Positions 24,882 to 34,071 of a stretch of DNA of 64,000 nucleotides are shown piece by piece (position 1 is the stretch's first letter; each line of letters opens with the position of its first letter). The position numbers were made by a program, and so were the translations under genes. Below the pieces are notes generated by a model, which was not told the origin of the DNA, made no database searches, and saw only the letters and a program-made list of their open reading frames with translations. The stretch lies in assembly GCF_002007215.1 (NCBI RefSeq), contig NZ_MUHX01000003.1, forward strand, positions 1 to 64,000. The letters are read 5' to 3'. This DNA comes from Pyramidobacter sp. C12-8. Its GTDB lineage: Bacteria > Synergistota > Synergistia > Synergistales > Dethiosulfovibrionaceae.

Positions 24882-26759
24882 GTGCAGATTTTTCCCGAAA
24901 GCAAGTTTGACGTTATCGTCGTCGGCGGCGGCCATGCCGGCTGTGAAGCGGCCCTCGCCGCGGCGCGCATGGGCGCGCAGACTTTGATGATCGTGCAGGA
25001 TGTGGATCACGTCGCCCATATGCCCTGCAATCCTTCCATCGGCGGTCCGGCCAAAGGCCATCTGGTGCGCGAAATTTCGGCGCTGGGCGGCGTTCAGGCC
25101 CGAGCCGCCGACGCCGCCGCGATGATGATGCGCTGGCTCAACACCTCGAAGGGGCCGGCTGTGCGCGCTTTGCGCGCGCAGTGCGACCTGCACGATTACC
25201 ACGATTATTATCTGCGGGAGTTGGTGAATTGCCCGAATCTGCGCGTCTTCCAGGACCAGGTCGACGCGCTGTGGGTTGAAAACGACCGGCTCAAGGGCGT
25301 GAAGACGCGCTTTCAGCTGAGCTTCGAGGCGCCGCGCGTGATCCTGACGACTGGCACGCATCTGGGCGGTCGCGTCCACGTCGGCCTGGTAAATTTCGCC
25401 TCGGGGCCGATGGGGCAGCAGCCTGCCGTCGGGCTTTCCCAATCGATGGCGGAGTTGGGTATCGCCATGCAGCGCCTCAAGACAGGCACGACGCCGCGCC
25501 TGTACCGCGACAGCATCGACTGGAGCCATATCGAGCTTCAGGAAGGCGAGACGTGTCCCGTCGGATTCGACTTCTGGGACGAAAAGAAAGTCCGCCGCGA
25601 GATCAGCTGCGGCATGATCCGCACCAACGCCTGCACGCACCGCATCATCAAGGACAATCTCGACCGTTCGCCGATCGTCCACGGCGAGATCACCGGCGTG
25701 GGGCCGCGTTACTGCCCTTCGATCGAGTCGAAGGTGATGGCTTTTCCCGAGAAGGACAGCCATCCCATTTTTCTCGAGCCGGTGGCGCGCGGCAGCGTCG
25801 AGATCTACGTGCAGAACTTCTCCACCAGCCTGCCCTTCGACGTGCAGATCGCCATGACCCGTACGCTGCCAGGCTGCGAACGCGCCGTGATCCTGCGCCC
25901 CGGCTACGCGATCGAGTACGACGCCATCGATCCGCAGCAGCTTTCGCTGTCGCTTGAGATGAAGTGTCTCCCCGGCCTGTTCTGCGCCGGCCAGATCAAC
26001 GGCACCTCCGGTTACGAAGAGGCGGCTTCGCAGGGGCTGTTGGCGGGCGTCAACGCCGTGCTGTCGCTGCGCGGCGAAGAACCGCTGGTGTTGAGGCGCC
26101 ATCAGGCCTATCTCGGCGTGCTCGTGGACGACCTGGTCACCAAAGGCACCCGCGAACCGTACCGCATGCTCACAAGTCGGTGCGAACATCGTCTGCTGTT
26201 GCGTCACGACAACGCCGACCGCCGTCTCGCCCCGATCGGGCGCCGTCTCGGCCTTCTGAGCGACGAAAAGTGGCGCCTGCTTTGCGAGCGCTGGGAACGC
26301 GAGGATCGCGAGGTCGAAACTCTGGGACGCGTTCACGTCGCTCCGGCGCCGGCCAATGCAGTGCTGGCGGAAGAAAAACTGCGGCCGTTGGAGCGCGGCA
26401 TGACCGCCGCCGAGCTGCTGCGCCATCCCGAGGTGAACTACGAGCTGCTGCGCCGTATCGTTCCCGATGGGGGCCTCCAAGGCGAAGAAGCCACCAACGT
26501 CGAGACCGCGGTCAAATATCTGGGCTATATTGCCCGCCAACAGGCAGCGGTGGATAAGATGCTCCACCTTGAAAGCATGAAGATCCCCGTCGGTTTCGAC
26601 TACGGTGAGCTTCGGGGACTCTTGGCCGAAAGCCGCGAAAAGCTCGAACGCATCCGTCCGATGACGCTGGGGCAAGCCAGCCGCATTTCCGGCGTCACTC
26701 CCACCGATCTTCAGCATCTGGCCCTCTATCTGAGCGAGCGCGCTCGTCGTCGCGAATAA
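24882..26759 (+). CDS. mnmG: tRNA uridine-5-carboxymethylaminomethyl modification enzyme MnmG (GidA)
   Basis: About 625 residues. FAD-binding GGGHAGCEAA near the N-terminus, MPCNPSIGGPAKGHLVREI, GTHLGGRVHVG, LKTGTTPR and the GxINGTSGYEEAASQGL block are all present, and a C-terminal MnmE-binding helical domain follows. With MnmE it modifies U34 of certain tRNAs. I use GTG at 24882, just before the conserved FDVIVVGGGHAGCE; AAGGA lies upstream at slightly long distance. Confidence 0.96.
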   Translation: MQIFPESKFDVIVVGGGHAGCEAALAAARMGAQTLMIVQDVDHVAHMPCNPSIGGPAKGHLVREISALGGVQARAADAAAMMMRWLNTSKGPAVRALRAQCDLHDYHDYYLRELVNCPNLRVFQDQVDALWVENDRLKGVKTRFQLSFEAPRVILTTGTHLGGRVHVGLVNFASGPMGQQPAVGLSQSMAELGIAMQRLKTGTTPRLYRDSIDWSHIELQEGETCPVGFDFWDEKKVRREISCGMIRTNACTHRIIKDNLDRSPIVHGEITGVGPRYCPSIESKVMAFPEKDSHPIFLEPVARGSVEIYVQNFSTSLPFDVQIAMTRTLPGCERAVILRPGYAIEYDAIDPQQLSLSLEMKCLPGLFCAGQINGTSGYEEAASQGLLAGVNAVLSLRGEEPLVLRRHQAYLGVLVDDLVTKGTREPYRMLTSRCEHRLLLRHDNADRRLAPIGRRLGLLSDEKWRLLCERWEREDREVETLGRVHVAPAPANAVLAEEKLRPLERGMTAAELLRHPEVNYELLRRIVPDGGLQGEEATNVETAVKYLGYIARQQAAVDKMLHLESMKIPVGFDYGELRGLLAESREKLERIRPMTLGQASRISGVTPTDLQHLALYLSERARRRE

Positions 26760-26795
26760 CGGCTGAAAATTCCGGAATGTTCCACGGCGGATCAA

Positions 26796-26811
26796 TGTTC
26801 CACGTGGAACA
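26796..26811. promoter_or_regulatory. parS: parS site 5
   Basis: Perfect TGTTCCACGTGGAACA between mnmG and the dciA-like gene. A half-match (TGTTCCAC) lies 18 bases upstream at 26778. Confidence 0.9.
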
Positions 26812-26889
26812 TTTTTCAAAAACACTTGTGGAGACAGGTTTTGTGAAACATGTCATTTTTCTCCGTTTATTGTGAAAGGGAGTGAGACT

Positions 26890-27375
26890 ATGGCGAAGGA
26901 TCGGGCATTCGGCCCAAGGGCAGTCGGTTCCGTGATCGCCCATAACCTGCCGTCGGCTTTTCAGGTCGCTTTTAAGCTGGCCGACATGGAACGCCAGTGG
27001 CTCACGATCGTTGGCCCGCAGCTCTTCGCTTCGACCCGTCCGGACCGCCTCGAACGCGGCGAACTGATCGTCGCCTGCGAGTCGCCGGCCGCGGCGCAGA
27101 TGATTAAATTGAGCGCCGGCACGCTGTTGCGCCGCGTGAAAAAGTTGACCGGCCTCGAACTGCCGGGCGTCCGCGCCGTCGTGTCGCGCCTTGAGCGCCC
27201 TCGCAAAAGGGCGTCCGCGCCGCCGCGCCGGCTTCAGGTTTCGCCGGAAATGGTCGAGGAGGCCTTGAACCGGGTAAAAGCGACCGTCAAGGATCCCGAT
27301 ACGGCATTGTCTCTGGCCCGTGTGGAGGCTGCGGCGCGGGCGCGCTGGGGCGATGGGCGCAAGAACGAAGTTTGA
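26890..27375 (+). CDS. dciA: DUF721 protein, probable helicase loader DciA
   Basis: 161 residues. The DUF721 domain occupies about 10-100 (VAFKLADMERQWLTIVGPQLFASTRPDRLERGELIVAC is split by the W-x-x-I-VGP-L motif), followed by a basic Pro-rich linker and a C-terminal helix region. DciA proteins load DnaB in bacteria that lack DnaC/DnaI. Its place in the dnaA-dnaN-recF-mnmG region fits that role. The ATG at 26890 follows AGGGAGTGAG. Confidence 0.8.
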   Translation: MAKDRAFGPRAVGSVIAHNLPSAFQVAFKLADMERQWLTIVGPQLFASTRPDRLERGELIVACESPAAAQMIKLSAGTLLRRVKKLTGLELPGVRAVVSRLERPRKRASAPPRRLQVSPEMVEEALNRVKATVKDPDTALSLARVEAAARARWGDGRKNEV

Positions 27376-27475
27376 ATTCTGATATTTTTGATTCATGCTC
27401 TCTCAAAGTGCCGCAAGGTTCGATCTTTGTAATGAAGAAATGATATGGGGCGTTTCGTGCGGTAAAACTTCTCGC

Positions 27476-27484
27476 TTATCCACA
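27476..27484 (+). promoter_or_regulatory. DnaA box before the pseudouridine synthase gene
   Basis: A perfect TTATCCACA 18 bases before the GTG start at 27503, next to a TTATTCACA-like variant on the other strand. It could place the gene under DnaA control, or be part of the spread of boxes around the origin. Confidence 0.5.
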
Positions 27485-27502
27485 AACGGAGGTGCATAAT
27501 TT

Positions 27503-28243
27503 GTGAATAACTTGCACGCGGAAATGCGCCTCTCGAAGCGCATGGCCCAACTTGGCCTTTGTTCCCGGCGCGAAGCCGACGAATATATTTCGCGCGGATT
27601 CGTCAGAGTCAACGGAGTTCCCGCCGTGCTCGGGCAGAAAGTGACGGAGCGCGATCGTATCGAAATGGACCGCGCCGCCGAACGGAATCAGAGCCGCCGC
27701 GTCACGGTCCTGCTGCACAAGCCGTTGGGATATGTTTCCGGCCAGGCCGAAGACGGCTACCGTCCCGCCCGCGTGCTGATCCGCTCGGAAAACCGCTGGA
27801 GCCGCGATTCGTCGCCGCGGCGTTTCGACTTCCGTCAGCTGCAGAACCTCGTTCCGGCCGGGCGGCTCGACGTCAATTCCACTGGATTGCTTGTGCTCAC
27901 TCAGGACGGGCGCGTGGCGCGGCGCCTCATCGGCGAAGACAGCTTTGTGGAAAAGGAATATCTCGTGCGCGTGGCCGGAAGCCTGAGCGAACGCGGCCTG
28001 GCGCTGCTCAACCACGGCCTCAGACTCGACGGCGAAGAGCTTTTGCCGGCGCAGGTACGGTGGCAGAACGACGATCAGCTGCGCTTCGTCCTCCATCAGG
28101 GAAAAAAGCGCCAGATCCGCCGCATGTGCGCCCTTGTCGGCCTCGAAGTGCTGGCGCTCAAACGCGTGCGCGTCGGTTCGGTGCGCTTGGGAGCGCTGCC
28201 GTCAGGCCAGTGGCGCTATCTGCTTCCCGAAGAGGCTTTTTAA
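27503..28243 (+). CDS. RsuA/RluB/RluF-type pseudouridine synthase
   Basis: 246 residues. N-terminal S4 RNA-binding domain (MRLSKRMAQLGLCSRREADEYI region), then the synthase core with the catalytic Asp in AGRLDVNSTGLLVLTQDG (about residue 122) and KKRQIRRMCALVG. It isomerises a uridine in 23S or 16S rRNA. The RIRRM-type ending and the S4 domain are closest in layout to RluF (23S U2604). GTG start with CGGAGGTG upstream. Confidence 0.9.
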   Translation: MNNLHAEMRLSKRMAQLGLCSRREADEYISRGFVRVNGVPAVLGQKVTERDRIEMDRAAERNQSRRVTVLLHKPLGYVSGQAEDGYRPARVLIRSENRWSRDSSPRRFDFRQLQNLVPAGRLDVNSTGLLVLTQDGRVARRLIGEDSFVEKEYLVRVAGSLSERGLALLNHGLRLDGEELLPAQVRWQNDDQLRFVLHQGKKRQIRRMCALVGLEVLALKRVRVGSVRLGALPSGQWRYLLPEEAF

Positions 28244-28263
28244 GGGAGAGCAAACTGTTAGTC

Positions 28264-28292
28264 TTGACAAATTTTATCGGAATAACTTATAT
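28264..28292 (+). promoter_or_regulatory. Promoter of the rubrerythrin gene
   Basis: TTGACA (28264-28269) and TTATAT (28287-28292) with a 17-base spacer, about 77 bases before the ATG. Confidence 0.7.
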
Positions 28293-28368
28293 TGAACGGG
28301 TTCCGGGGGGAACAGGCAGAGATTTTCGCGGAAAATCCGCACGTTGAATTTGAAGGGGGACTTTTACC

Positions 28369-28911
28369 ATGGAAAACATCAAGGGCACTCAGACCGAAAA
28401 GAATCTTCAGGCCGCCTTCGCCGGCGAATCGCAGGCGCGCAACAAGTACACCTATTACGCCAGCAAAGCCAAAAAAGAAGGCTACGAGCAGATCGCCAGG
28501 ATCTTCGAAGAGACCGCGGGCAACGAGAAAGAGCACGCCAAGATCTGGTTCAAGCTGCTTCACGAGGGCGACGTCCCCACTACGGCGGTGAATCTCGAGG
28601 ACGCCGCGGCCGGCGAGAACTACGAATGGACCGACATGTACGCCGGTTTCGCTAAAACCGCCCACGAAGAGGGCTTCACCCGCATCGCCAAGCTTTTCGA
28701 GATGGTCGGCGCCATCGAGAAGGAACACGAAGAGCGTTACCGCAAGCTTCTTGCCAACGTCGAGAACGGTCTGGTCTTCTCCCGCGACGGCGACATGGTC
28801 TGGCAGTGCGCCAACTGCGGTCACATCGTCGTCGGCAAGAAAGCGCCGCAGGTGTGTCCCGTCTGCGCTCATCCGCAGGCGTATTTCCAGATCAAGGCGA
28901 ACAATTATTAA
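28369..28911 (+). CDS. Rubrerythrin
   Basis: A 180-residue anaerobe-type peroxidase. The ferritin-like diiron domain has the two ExxH motifs (EKEHAK about 52-57 and EKEHEE about 121-126) and the [11 protein letters not shown] start. The C-terminal rubredoxin-like domain has CANCG and CPVCAH (iron-binding cysteines). It reduces hydrogen peroxide with electrons from NADH via rubredoxin-type carriers. A strong ribosome binding site (GGGGGA) and a strong promoter suggest high expression. A terminator follows. Confidence 0.97.
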   Translation: MENIKGTQTEKNLQAAFAGESQARNKYTYYASKAKKEGYEQIARIFEETAGNEKEHAKIWFKLLHEGDVPTTAVNLEDAAAGENYEWTDMYAGFAKTAHEEGFTRIAKLFEMVGAIEKEHEERYRKLLANVENGLVFSRDGDMVWQCANCGHIVVGKKAPQVCPVCAHPQAYFQIKANNY

Positions 28912-28930
28912 AATCTGCGAATACAAAAAA

Positions 28931-28967
28931 GCGGCTCATTCCCGTAAAGGAATGGGTCGTTTTTTTA
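28931..28967 (+). terminator. Terminator after rubrerythrin
   Basis: A hairpin with CTCATTCC/GGAATGGG arms is followed by seven T, 20 bases beyond the stop. Confidence 0.88.
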
Positions 28968-29055
28968 CGCGCTTCAACTGGGTTTTACGAGAACGAATAC
29001 GGCGGTATAATAAAATTCCCGTGTCATATTCAGCGAAGAAAAGGAGCGGGTTTTC

Positions 29056-30573
29056 ATGACGGGTCTGACGGTCGCCGGGATCGTTTTGGTTCTGGCGCTG
29101 ATCATCGGCGTGGGGCTGTACTCGGGAAGAAGGGTGAGGAACGCCAAAGACTTTCTCACCGGAGGCGGCAAGGCAGGTCCGGGGCTGGTCTGCGGCGCGC
29201 TGATGGGCAGCCTGGTCAGCAGCCAGTCGACGCTGGGTTCTGTGCAGCTGGCCTTCCATTACGGCCTGGCGGCCTGGTGGTTCACGCTCGGTTCCGGCCT
29301 CGGCTGCCTGCTGATGGCGCTGGGATACGCGAAGGCGCTGCGGAACAGCGGCTGCGTCACGGAACTGCAGATTATCTCGGGTGAATACGGCGGCACGGTG
29401 GAGAGCGTCGGTTCCGTGCTGAGCGCGACGGGGATCTTCATCACCGTGCTGTCGCAGGTGATGGGCTGCATCGGTCTGTTCACGCTGATGTTCCCGTCCA
29501 TGTCGGTGACAACGGCGGCGATGCTGGCGGTGCTGGTTATGTGCTGTTACGTGATTTTCGGCGGCGCTTGGGGAGCCGGCATGGGCGGGGTGGTCAAGGT
29601 GACGCTGCTCTATCTCTCGCTGATGGGGGGGATGGTGCTGATCCTTCGTTTCGAAGGCGGGCTCGGCGGCTTGACGGCGTCGCTGGAGCGGCTTCTGGGG
29701 GGGACGCCGCTGGGTTTGGTGCAGCAGGCGGCGAACAACGTGCCGAATTTGACGGGCGCGGCTGATATTTCCCGTCGTTTCATGAATTTGACGGCGCGCG
29801 GAACGATGAAGGACCTCGGTTCCTGTGTGTCGCTGCTGCTCGGGGTGCTCTCCACGCAGACGTACGCTCAGGCGGTATGGAGCGGCCGCACCGACTCGGA
29901 CGCCCGCAAGGGCGTGTTGCTGAGCGCCTTTTTGATCCCGCCGCTGGGTATCGCCGGCGTGCTGATGGGGTTGTCCATGCGCGCCCATTATCTGACGGCG
30001 GCCGAAGCGGCGGCGCTGGCCGCCGTCGGGCAGGCCGTGCCCGACCTGCCGGTGCTGGCCAGCACGCTGCACGTGATGCCGGCCTTTGCGATGGATCATC
30101 TGCCGCCGATTCTGGCCGGCGTGGTGCTCGGAACGCTGCTGATCACGGTGATCGGCGGCGGCGCCGGGCTGTCGCTGGGGATGGCGACGATCCTCGTCAA
30201 GGACATTTACAAACGCTTCTGGCCGCGTTTGTGCACGCCCGCGGGGGAACTGCTGGCCACGCGTTTGACGATCGCCGTTGTGCTGATCGTGGCGGCGGTG
30301 CTGTCGATCGTCATTCCCAATAAGACGCTGAACGATTTCGGTTTTCTCTCCATGGCGCTGCGCGGCGCCGTGGTCTTCGCGCCGATGACCTGCGCGCTGG
30401 CGCTCAAGGGACGCATCCGTTCCGGGTTCATCCTCGCGGCGATCGTTTTCGCTCCTGCAGCGGTGGCGGCGGGGCATTTTTTCGAACTGCCCGGCGATCC
30501 GCTGTTGACGGGCATGGGAGTCTCGGTCGGCGGCTGTCTGCTGGGGCTGCTGTTCCCGCCGCACAAGCGATAA
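29056..30573 (+). CDS. Sodium:solute symporter (SSS family)
   Basis: 505 residues with about 13 membrane segments. The N-terminal YSGRRVRNAKDFLTGGGKAGPGLVCG (split by the DF-x-GG-x motif) and SSQSTLGSVQLAFHYG mark the SSS/PutP-type family, and helix LGAGMGGVVKVTLLYL-like sequence follows. It uses the Na+ gradient to import a carboxylate, amino acid, pantothenate or similar; the substrate cannot be read. AAGGAGCG precedes the ATG. It stands alone. Confidence 0.85.
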   Translation: MTGLTVAGIVLVLALIIGVGLYSGRRVRNAKDFLTGGGKAGPGLVCGALMGSLVSSQSTLGSVQLAFHYGLAAWWFTLGSGLGCLLMALGYAKALRNSGCVTELQIISGEYGGTVESVGSVLSATGIFITVLSQVMGCIGLFTLMFPSMSVTTAAMLAVLVMCCYVIFGGAWGAGMGGVVKVTLLYLSLMGGMVLILRFEGGLGGLTASLERLLGGTPLGLVQQAANNVPNLTGAADISRRFMNLTARGTMKDLGSCVSLLLGVLSTQTYAQAVWSGRTDSDARKGVLLSAFLIPPLGIAGVLMGLSMRAHYLTAAEAAALAAVGQAVPDLPVLASTLHVMPAFAMDHLPPILAGVVLGTLLITVIGGGAGLSLGMATILVKDIYKRFWPRLCTPAGELLATRLTIAVVLIVAAVLSIVIPNKTLNDFGFLSMALRGAVVFAPMTCALALKGRIRSGFILAAIVFAPAAVAAGHFFELPGDPLLTGMGVSVGGCLLGLLFPPHKR

Positions 30574-30596
30574 AGAGAGGTCCCCGAAAGCAGCGA

Positions 30597-30638
30597 GTTT
30601 CCCCTGGTTCTGCGCACGGGGAACCCGCCGTTTTTTTT
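30597..30638 (+). terminator. Terminator after the SSS symporter
   Basis: A GTTTCCCC/GGGGAAC stem is followed by CCCGCCG and eight T, about 25-60 bases beyond the symporter stop. Confidence 0.65.
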
Positions 30639-30753
30639 GCGGGGCGTCTTTCTGGAATTCTACGATTCTTTCGCTTATACTTATGAAGTCGTGAGTTTCC
30701 GGTATCGTCAAAAATTCAGCCGATTTGGGGAACGACAAAAGAGGTGAGATTCT

Positions 30754-32652
30754 TTGCTTGGATATTTTCGCCGCCACCGCGCGGTGGCCTCGCTCTTTCA
30801 GGGCGCGCTGCTGGCGGCGCTGATGACGCTGTTTCTGGCCTGGCCTCTGTACCGCTCCTGGATTTCGGCGAATTTCCTGACCTTCGTGATGTCGGAACGT
30901 CTGCGGACGACGCAGCTGTTTATCGAGTTTGCCGGCAGTTGGGCGCTGTGGTCGGCGATCTTGTACTGGCGCGGCGGCGCCGGCGCGAAGATCTACGCGT
31001 TCTTTCTGTTTTTCGAGTTTGCGCCGGCCTTTCTCTGCCACGCGCCCAGCGGGCTGTACGAATATGCCTGCCTGTGCCTTTTTCCGGCCTGCTGGACGCT
31101 GCTGGCGTGTATGCTTTCGCAGCGATTCGCGGGCGCGAAGCGCCTGTTCGGAGCGCTGCTGACGGCGCTGCTGGCGGCTGGCGTCGCGCAGTACATCGTC
31201 TATTTCGTCTATATCGTACGCTATGGGCGGCGGCTGGGTTCCAACACGCTGATGACCGTTCTCGGCACAAATCTTGTCGAAGCGAGATCTTTTCTGTTGG
31301 ATCAATTCGGTTTGCTGCCGACGGCGGCCAGTCTGGGGCTGTTCGTGCTGCTGGCGGCGGTGCTGCGCTCGCTGATCCGGCGCTGTCGTCCCGTGAAAAG
31401 CTTGTGGTGCGCCGCCGCGACGCTCTGCTTTTGCGTGGCGTTGGCCCTGTCCTGCCGCGCGAAGGCGACCAGTTACAGCAATCTTTTTTTTGACTTTCAA
31501 AAAGGCTATCGTCAGTATCAAACGGCGCTCGACAGTTTGGAAAAAGCCCGTTCCGACCCGCAGCGCCGCATCGAGGACCTGAAGATCTCCAGAACGGGAC
31601 GCGGCGAAGTCTGCGTGGTCGTCGTCGGCGAGTCGGCCAGCCCCAGGCACATGCAGCGCTGGGGCTACCGGCGCCCCACCACGCCCTGGCTCTGTTCCAG
31701 CGACGCGGCGGTCCAGGAAGCGCTGATCGTGCTGGAGCGCGCCTATTCCTGCATGGTTCACACCGAATCGGCCGTGACGCTGGCGCTGAGCCAGTTCAGC
31801 AATTACGACCCGCGCGTGCTGCTGCATTTCGACCATCGCGACAGCTCTTTCATGTTCACCGGCATCATGAAAGCCTTTTCGCTGCTTGAGATCCTTGCCG
31901 GCGCCGGCGTCAGGACGCACTGGTTCAGCAACCAGGAGAAGATCGGCGCGTACAACAATCTAGTCAGCGCGCTGTCGCGCGACGCCGGAGAACAGGAGTT
32001 CATCGAAGACCTGCCGCTGCTCGACCGCAAAAACGGCCATCAGGACGAAGAGCTTCTGCCGCTGCTGCGCCGGGCGCTGCAGCGCGCCAAAGACGGCGAG
32101 AGCCACGCGATCTTCCTGCACCTGCGCGGCAGCCACTGGAGCTACCGCAACAGCGCGCCCGAAAACTGGCCGTGGCTGCCCCGCGTCAAGGGCAGCAAAC
32201 TCCTTTCGCGCGAGCTGCGCGAGCGCATCGACGCGTACGACCGCAGCCTCACCTATACGGACGACCTGCTGCGGCAAATCACTGAAATCCTCGCCCAATC
32301 GAAGTTTGCCGTCAGCAGCATGGTCTATTTTTCCGACCACGGCGAGGACGTGACCGGCGTCGGTCACAACTTCGACGCCTTCAAACCCGTCATGGCCGAG
32401 ATCCCCGTGGTGCTGTGGCTTTCGCCTGAATATCGCCGCCGTTACGCGGCGACGACGGCGCAGCTGCGCGCGAATTCCGGCCGCATCTTCACCAGCGACC
32501 TGATCTGCCCGCTGGTGCTGGGGCTGATGCACGTCCAGCACGCCAACGCCGTGCCGGAGCGTCAGCTCACCTCGGAGAAATACGCCGTCAACGAACAGAA
32601 CGCCCGCTTCTGGGAAGGCCGCCTGCTCAGATCGCTCGTGCCGGATCTTTAG
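30754..32652 (+). CDS. EptA/CptA-like phosphoethanolamine transferase (alkaline phosphatase superfamily)
   Basis: 632 residues: five membrane segments (within about 1-235) and a large extracytoplasmic sulfatase-fold domain. VVVGESASPRHMQRWGY (about 287-303) is the metal/nucleophile site; here Ser stands where EptA has Thr. HLRGSHWSYRN and YFSDHGEDV are the further metal-binding motifs. Such enzymes add phosphoethanolamine to lipid A, core sugars or glycans outside the cytoplasm. The start is TTG with GAGGTGA upstream. The replacement of Thr by Ser may point to a different acceptor or a weaker enzyme. Confidence 0.82.
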   Translation: MLGYFRRHRAVASLFQGALLAALMTLFLAWPLYRSWISANFLTFVMSERLRTTQLFIEFAGSWALWSAILYWRGGAGAKIYAFFLFFEFAPAFLCHAPSGLYEYACLCLFPACWTLLACMLSQRFAGAKRLFGALLTALLAAGVAQYIVYFVYIVRYGRRLGSNTLMTVLGTNLVEARSFLLDQFGLLPTAASLGLFVLLAAVLRSLIRRCRPVKSLWCAAATLCFCVALALSCRAKATSYSNLFFDFQKGYRQYQTALDSLEKARSDPQRRIEDLKISRTGRGEVCVVVVGESASPRHMQRWGYRRPTTPWLCSSDAAVQEALIVLERAYSCMVHTESAVTLALSQFSNYDPRVLLHFDHRDSSFMFTGIMKAFSLLEILAGAGVRTHWFSNQEKIGAYNNLVSALSRDAGEQEFIEDLPLLDRKNGHQDEELLPLLRRALQRAKDGESHAIFLHLRGSHWSYRNSAPENWPWLPRVKGSKLLSRELRERIDAYDRSLTYTDDLLRQITEILAQSKFAVSSMVYFSDHGEDVTGVGHNFDAFKPVMAEIPVVLWLSPEYRRRYAATTAQLRANSGRIFTSDLICPLVLGLMHVQHANAVPERQLTSEKYAVNEQNARFWEGRLLRSLVPDL

Positions 32653-32792
32653 TTTTTTGACGCCTGCTTCGGAATTTCTTTGCTCTGCATGGAATATCGG
32701 GCGAAAAAATTTGAACGCCGCTTTTGATGAAAATGTCGCATCGTTCCCTGCGTGCAGGTCTGCCTGTAACGAAAACGAGCCGCAAGACAAAC

Positions 32793-32830
32793 GGACAGCC
32801 GCTTCCTCGAATAAGAGGAAAAGGCTGTCC
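32793..32830. terminator. Hairpin between the EptA-like and alcohol dehydrogenase genes
   Basis: GGACAGCC...GGCTGTCC arms with an inner CTTCCTC/GAGGAA stem. T-runs are short on both sides (TTTT on the plus strand). It likely ends both convergent transcripts. Confidence 0.6.
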
Positions 32831-32853
32831 TTTTGCGTTCGATCGTTTTTGGC

Positions 32854-34071
32854 CTAACGGCGCGGTTTGAGCGAGTCGCGGTAGATTTTGGCGACCACTT
32901 CGCTTGTGGCGGCGACAGGGGCGAGGTCGAGCAGGCCGCCCAGCGACGGCGTCTCGCGCGTGAGGCGCACGAGCTTGTCCACGTCGGCTTCGGTGTAGCC
33001 CATGTCGGCCAGCTTCTCCGTGACGCCCATCTTGAAGATCCACTGCTCCACGGCGTCGGCGGCCGCGGCGGCGTTGGCCGGGTCGGCGGTGATGCTGCCG
33101 GGCAGCATCGGGCGCAGCACGTCGATCAGCGTCTCCGCGGCGGCCGGCCAGCAGGCCTCGACGACGGAGGGCAGGATCATCGCCAGTCCCAGGCCGTGAG
33201 TGAGCGCAGGCTTGATGGCCGAGAGCGGGTGCTCCAGCCCGTGGGTGAGGTGCAGCATGCCGTTGTCGAACGAGACGCCCGCGATCATCGAGGCGTAAAG
33301 CAGGAAGTAGCGGGCTTCGAGGTCGTTCGGGTTGGCGACGGCGCGGGGCAGGTACGTATCCACGAGACGCACCGTCTCCTCCGCCAGCAGGATCGTGTAG
33401 GGCGAGGCGAACAGCTTTGTGGTCGCGGCTTCGACGACGTGATTGACGGCATCGATGGAGACGTAGCGCGTCTGGTTGGCTCCCAGCCCCGTCATCAGCG
33501 CCGGATCGTCGATGGCGTAAGTGGGATAGATGCAGTCGTAGGCAATGGCGGGCTTGAAGTCCTTTTCGAGGATCGAGGCCACGGCGAAACGGTCCACCTC
33601 GGTGCCCGTGCCGTGGGTCAGGTTGACGGCCACGATCGGCTTGGCTTTGTCGGGCGTGAAGCGGTATTCGTACAGGTCGCGGGCGTTTTTGTCGGCGTAT
33701 TCCAGCAGGATGGCTGCGCTCTTGGCCGTGTCGATGGGGCTGCCGCCGCCGATACCGAATACCGCCGTGGCGCCGATGCCCCTGCCGAGCGCGACCGCTT
33801 CGTCGATGCCGTCCACGGTCGGATTGGGCGTGACCTTGTCGTAGAGGACGTAGTTGATCTTGTGCGCGGCAAACGCCTTGACCACGTGGTCCCACGCGCC
33901 GGTGGCCTTGTAGGAACCGTGCCCGGTGACCACGAGCACGTTCTTGACGCCCTTGTCGGCCAGCGCCTTGCAGATGTCGTCCACCCTGGCGATCGCGCCG
34001 ACGCCCAGATAGCACGTCGTCCGCGAGATGATCGTCTTCACTTCGTTGATGTTGATGTTCTTTTCCCACAT
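32854..34071 (-). CDS. Iron-containing alcohol dehydrogenase
   Basis: 405 residues of the Fe-ADH (group III) family. NAD(P)-binding GIGGGSPIDTAKSAA (about 106-120), THGTGTEVDR and the metal ligand region with DAVNHVVEA, LTHGLEHPLSA and LTHGLGLAMILP (Asp plus three His) are present. It probably interconverts an aldehyde and an alcohol during fermentation. The ATG at 34071 follows AAGGGGG; 21 upstream in-frame codons are AT-rich and not used. Its 5' side borders the AT-rich island. Confidence 0.9.
   Translation of the reverse strand: MWEKNININEVKTIISRTTCYLGVGAIARVDDICKALADKGVKNVLVVTGHGSYKATGAWDHVVKAFAAHKINYVLYDKVTPNPTVDGIDEAVALGRGIGATAVFGIGGGSPIDTAKSAAILLEYADKNARDLYEYRFTPDKAKPIVAVNLTHGTGTEVDRFAVASILEKDFKPAIAYDCIYPTYAIDDPALMTGLGANQTRYVSIDAVNHVVEAATTKLFASPYTILLAEETVRLVDTYLPRAVANPNDLEARYFLLYASMIAGVSFDNGMLHLTHGLEHPLSAIKPALTHGLGLAMILPSVVEACWPAAAETLIDVLRPMLPGSITADPANAAAAADAVEQWIFKMGVTEKLADMGYTEADVDKLVRLTRETPSLGGLLDLAPVAATSEVVAKIYRDSLKPRR

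Noticed and set aside
26778-26793. Extra parS copy
   Set aside because: Only the left half (TGTTCCAC) is present; the right half does not match.
28936-31920. 994-residue minus-strand open frame, His/Arg/Gln-rich
   Set aside because: It is antisense to the SSS symporter and EptA-like genes and shows only the low-complexity composition of a GC-rich shadow frame.
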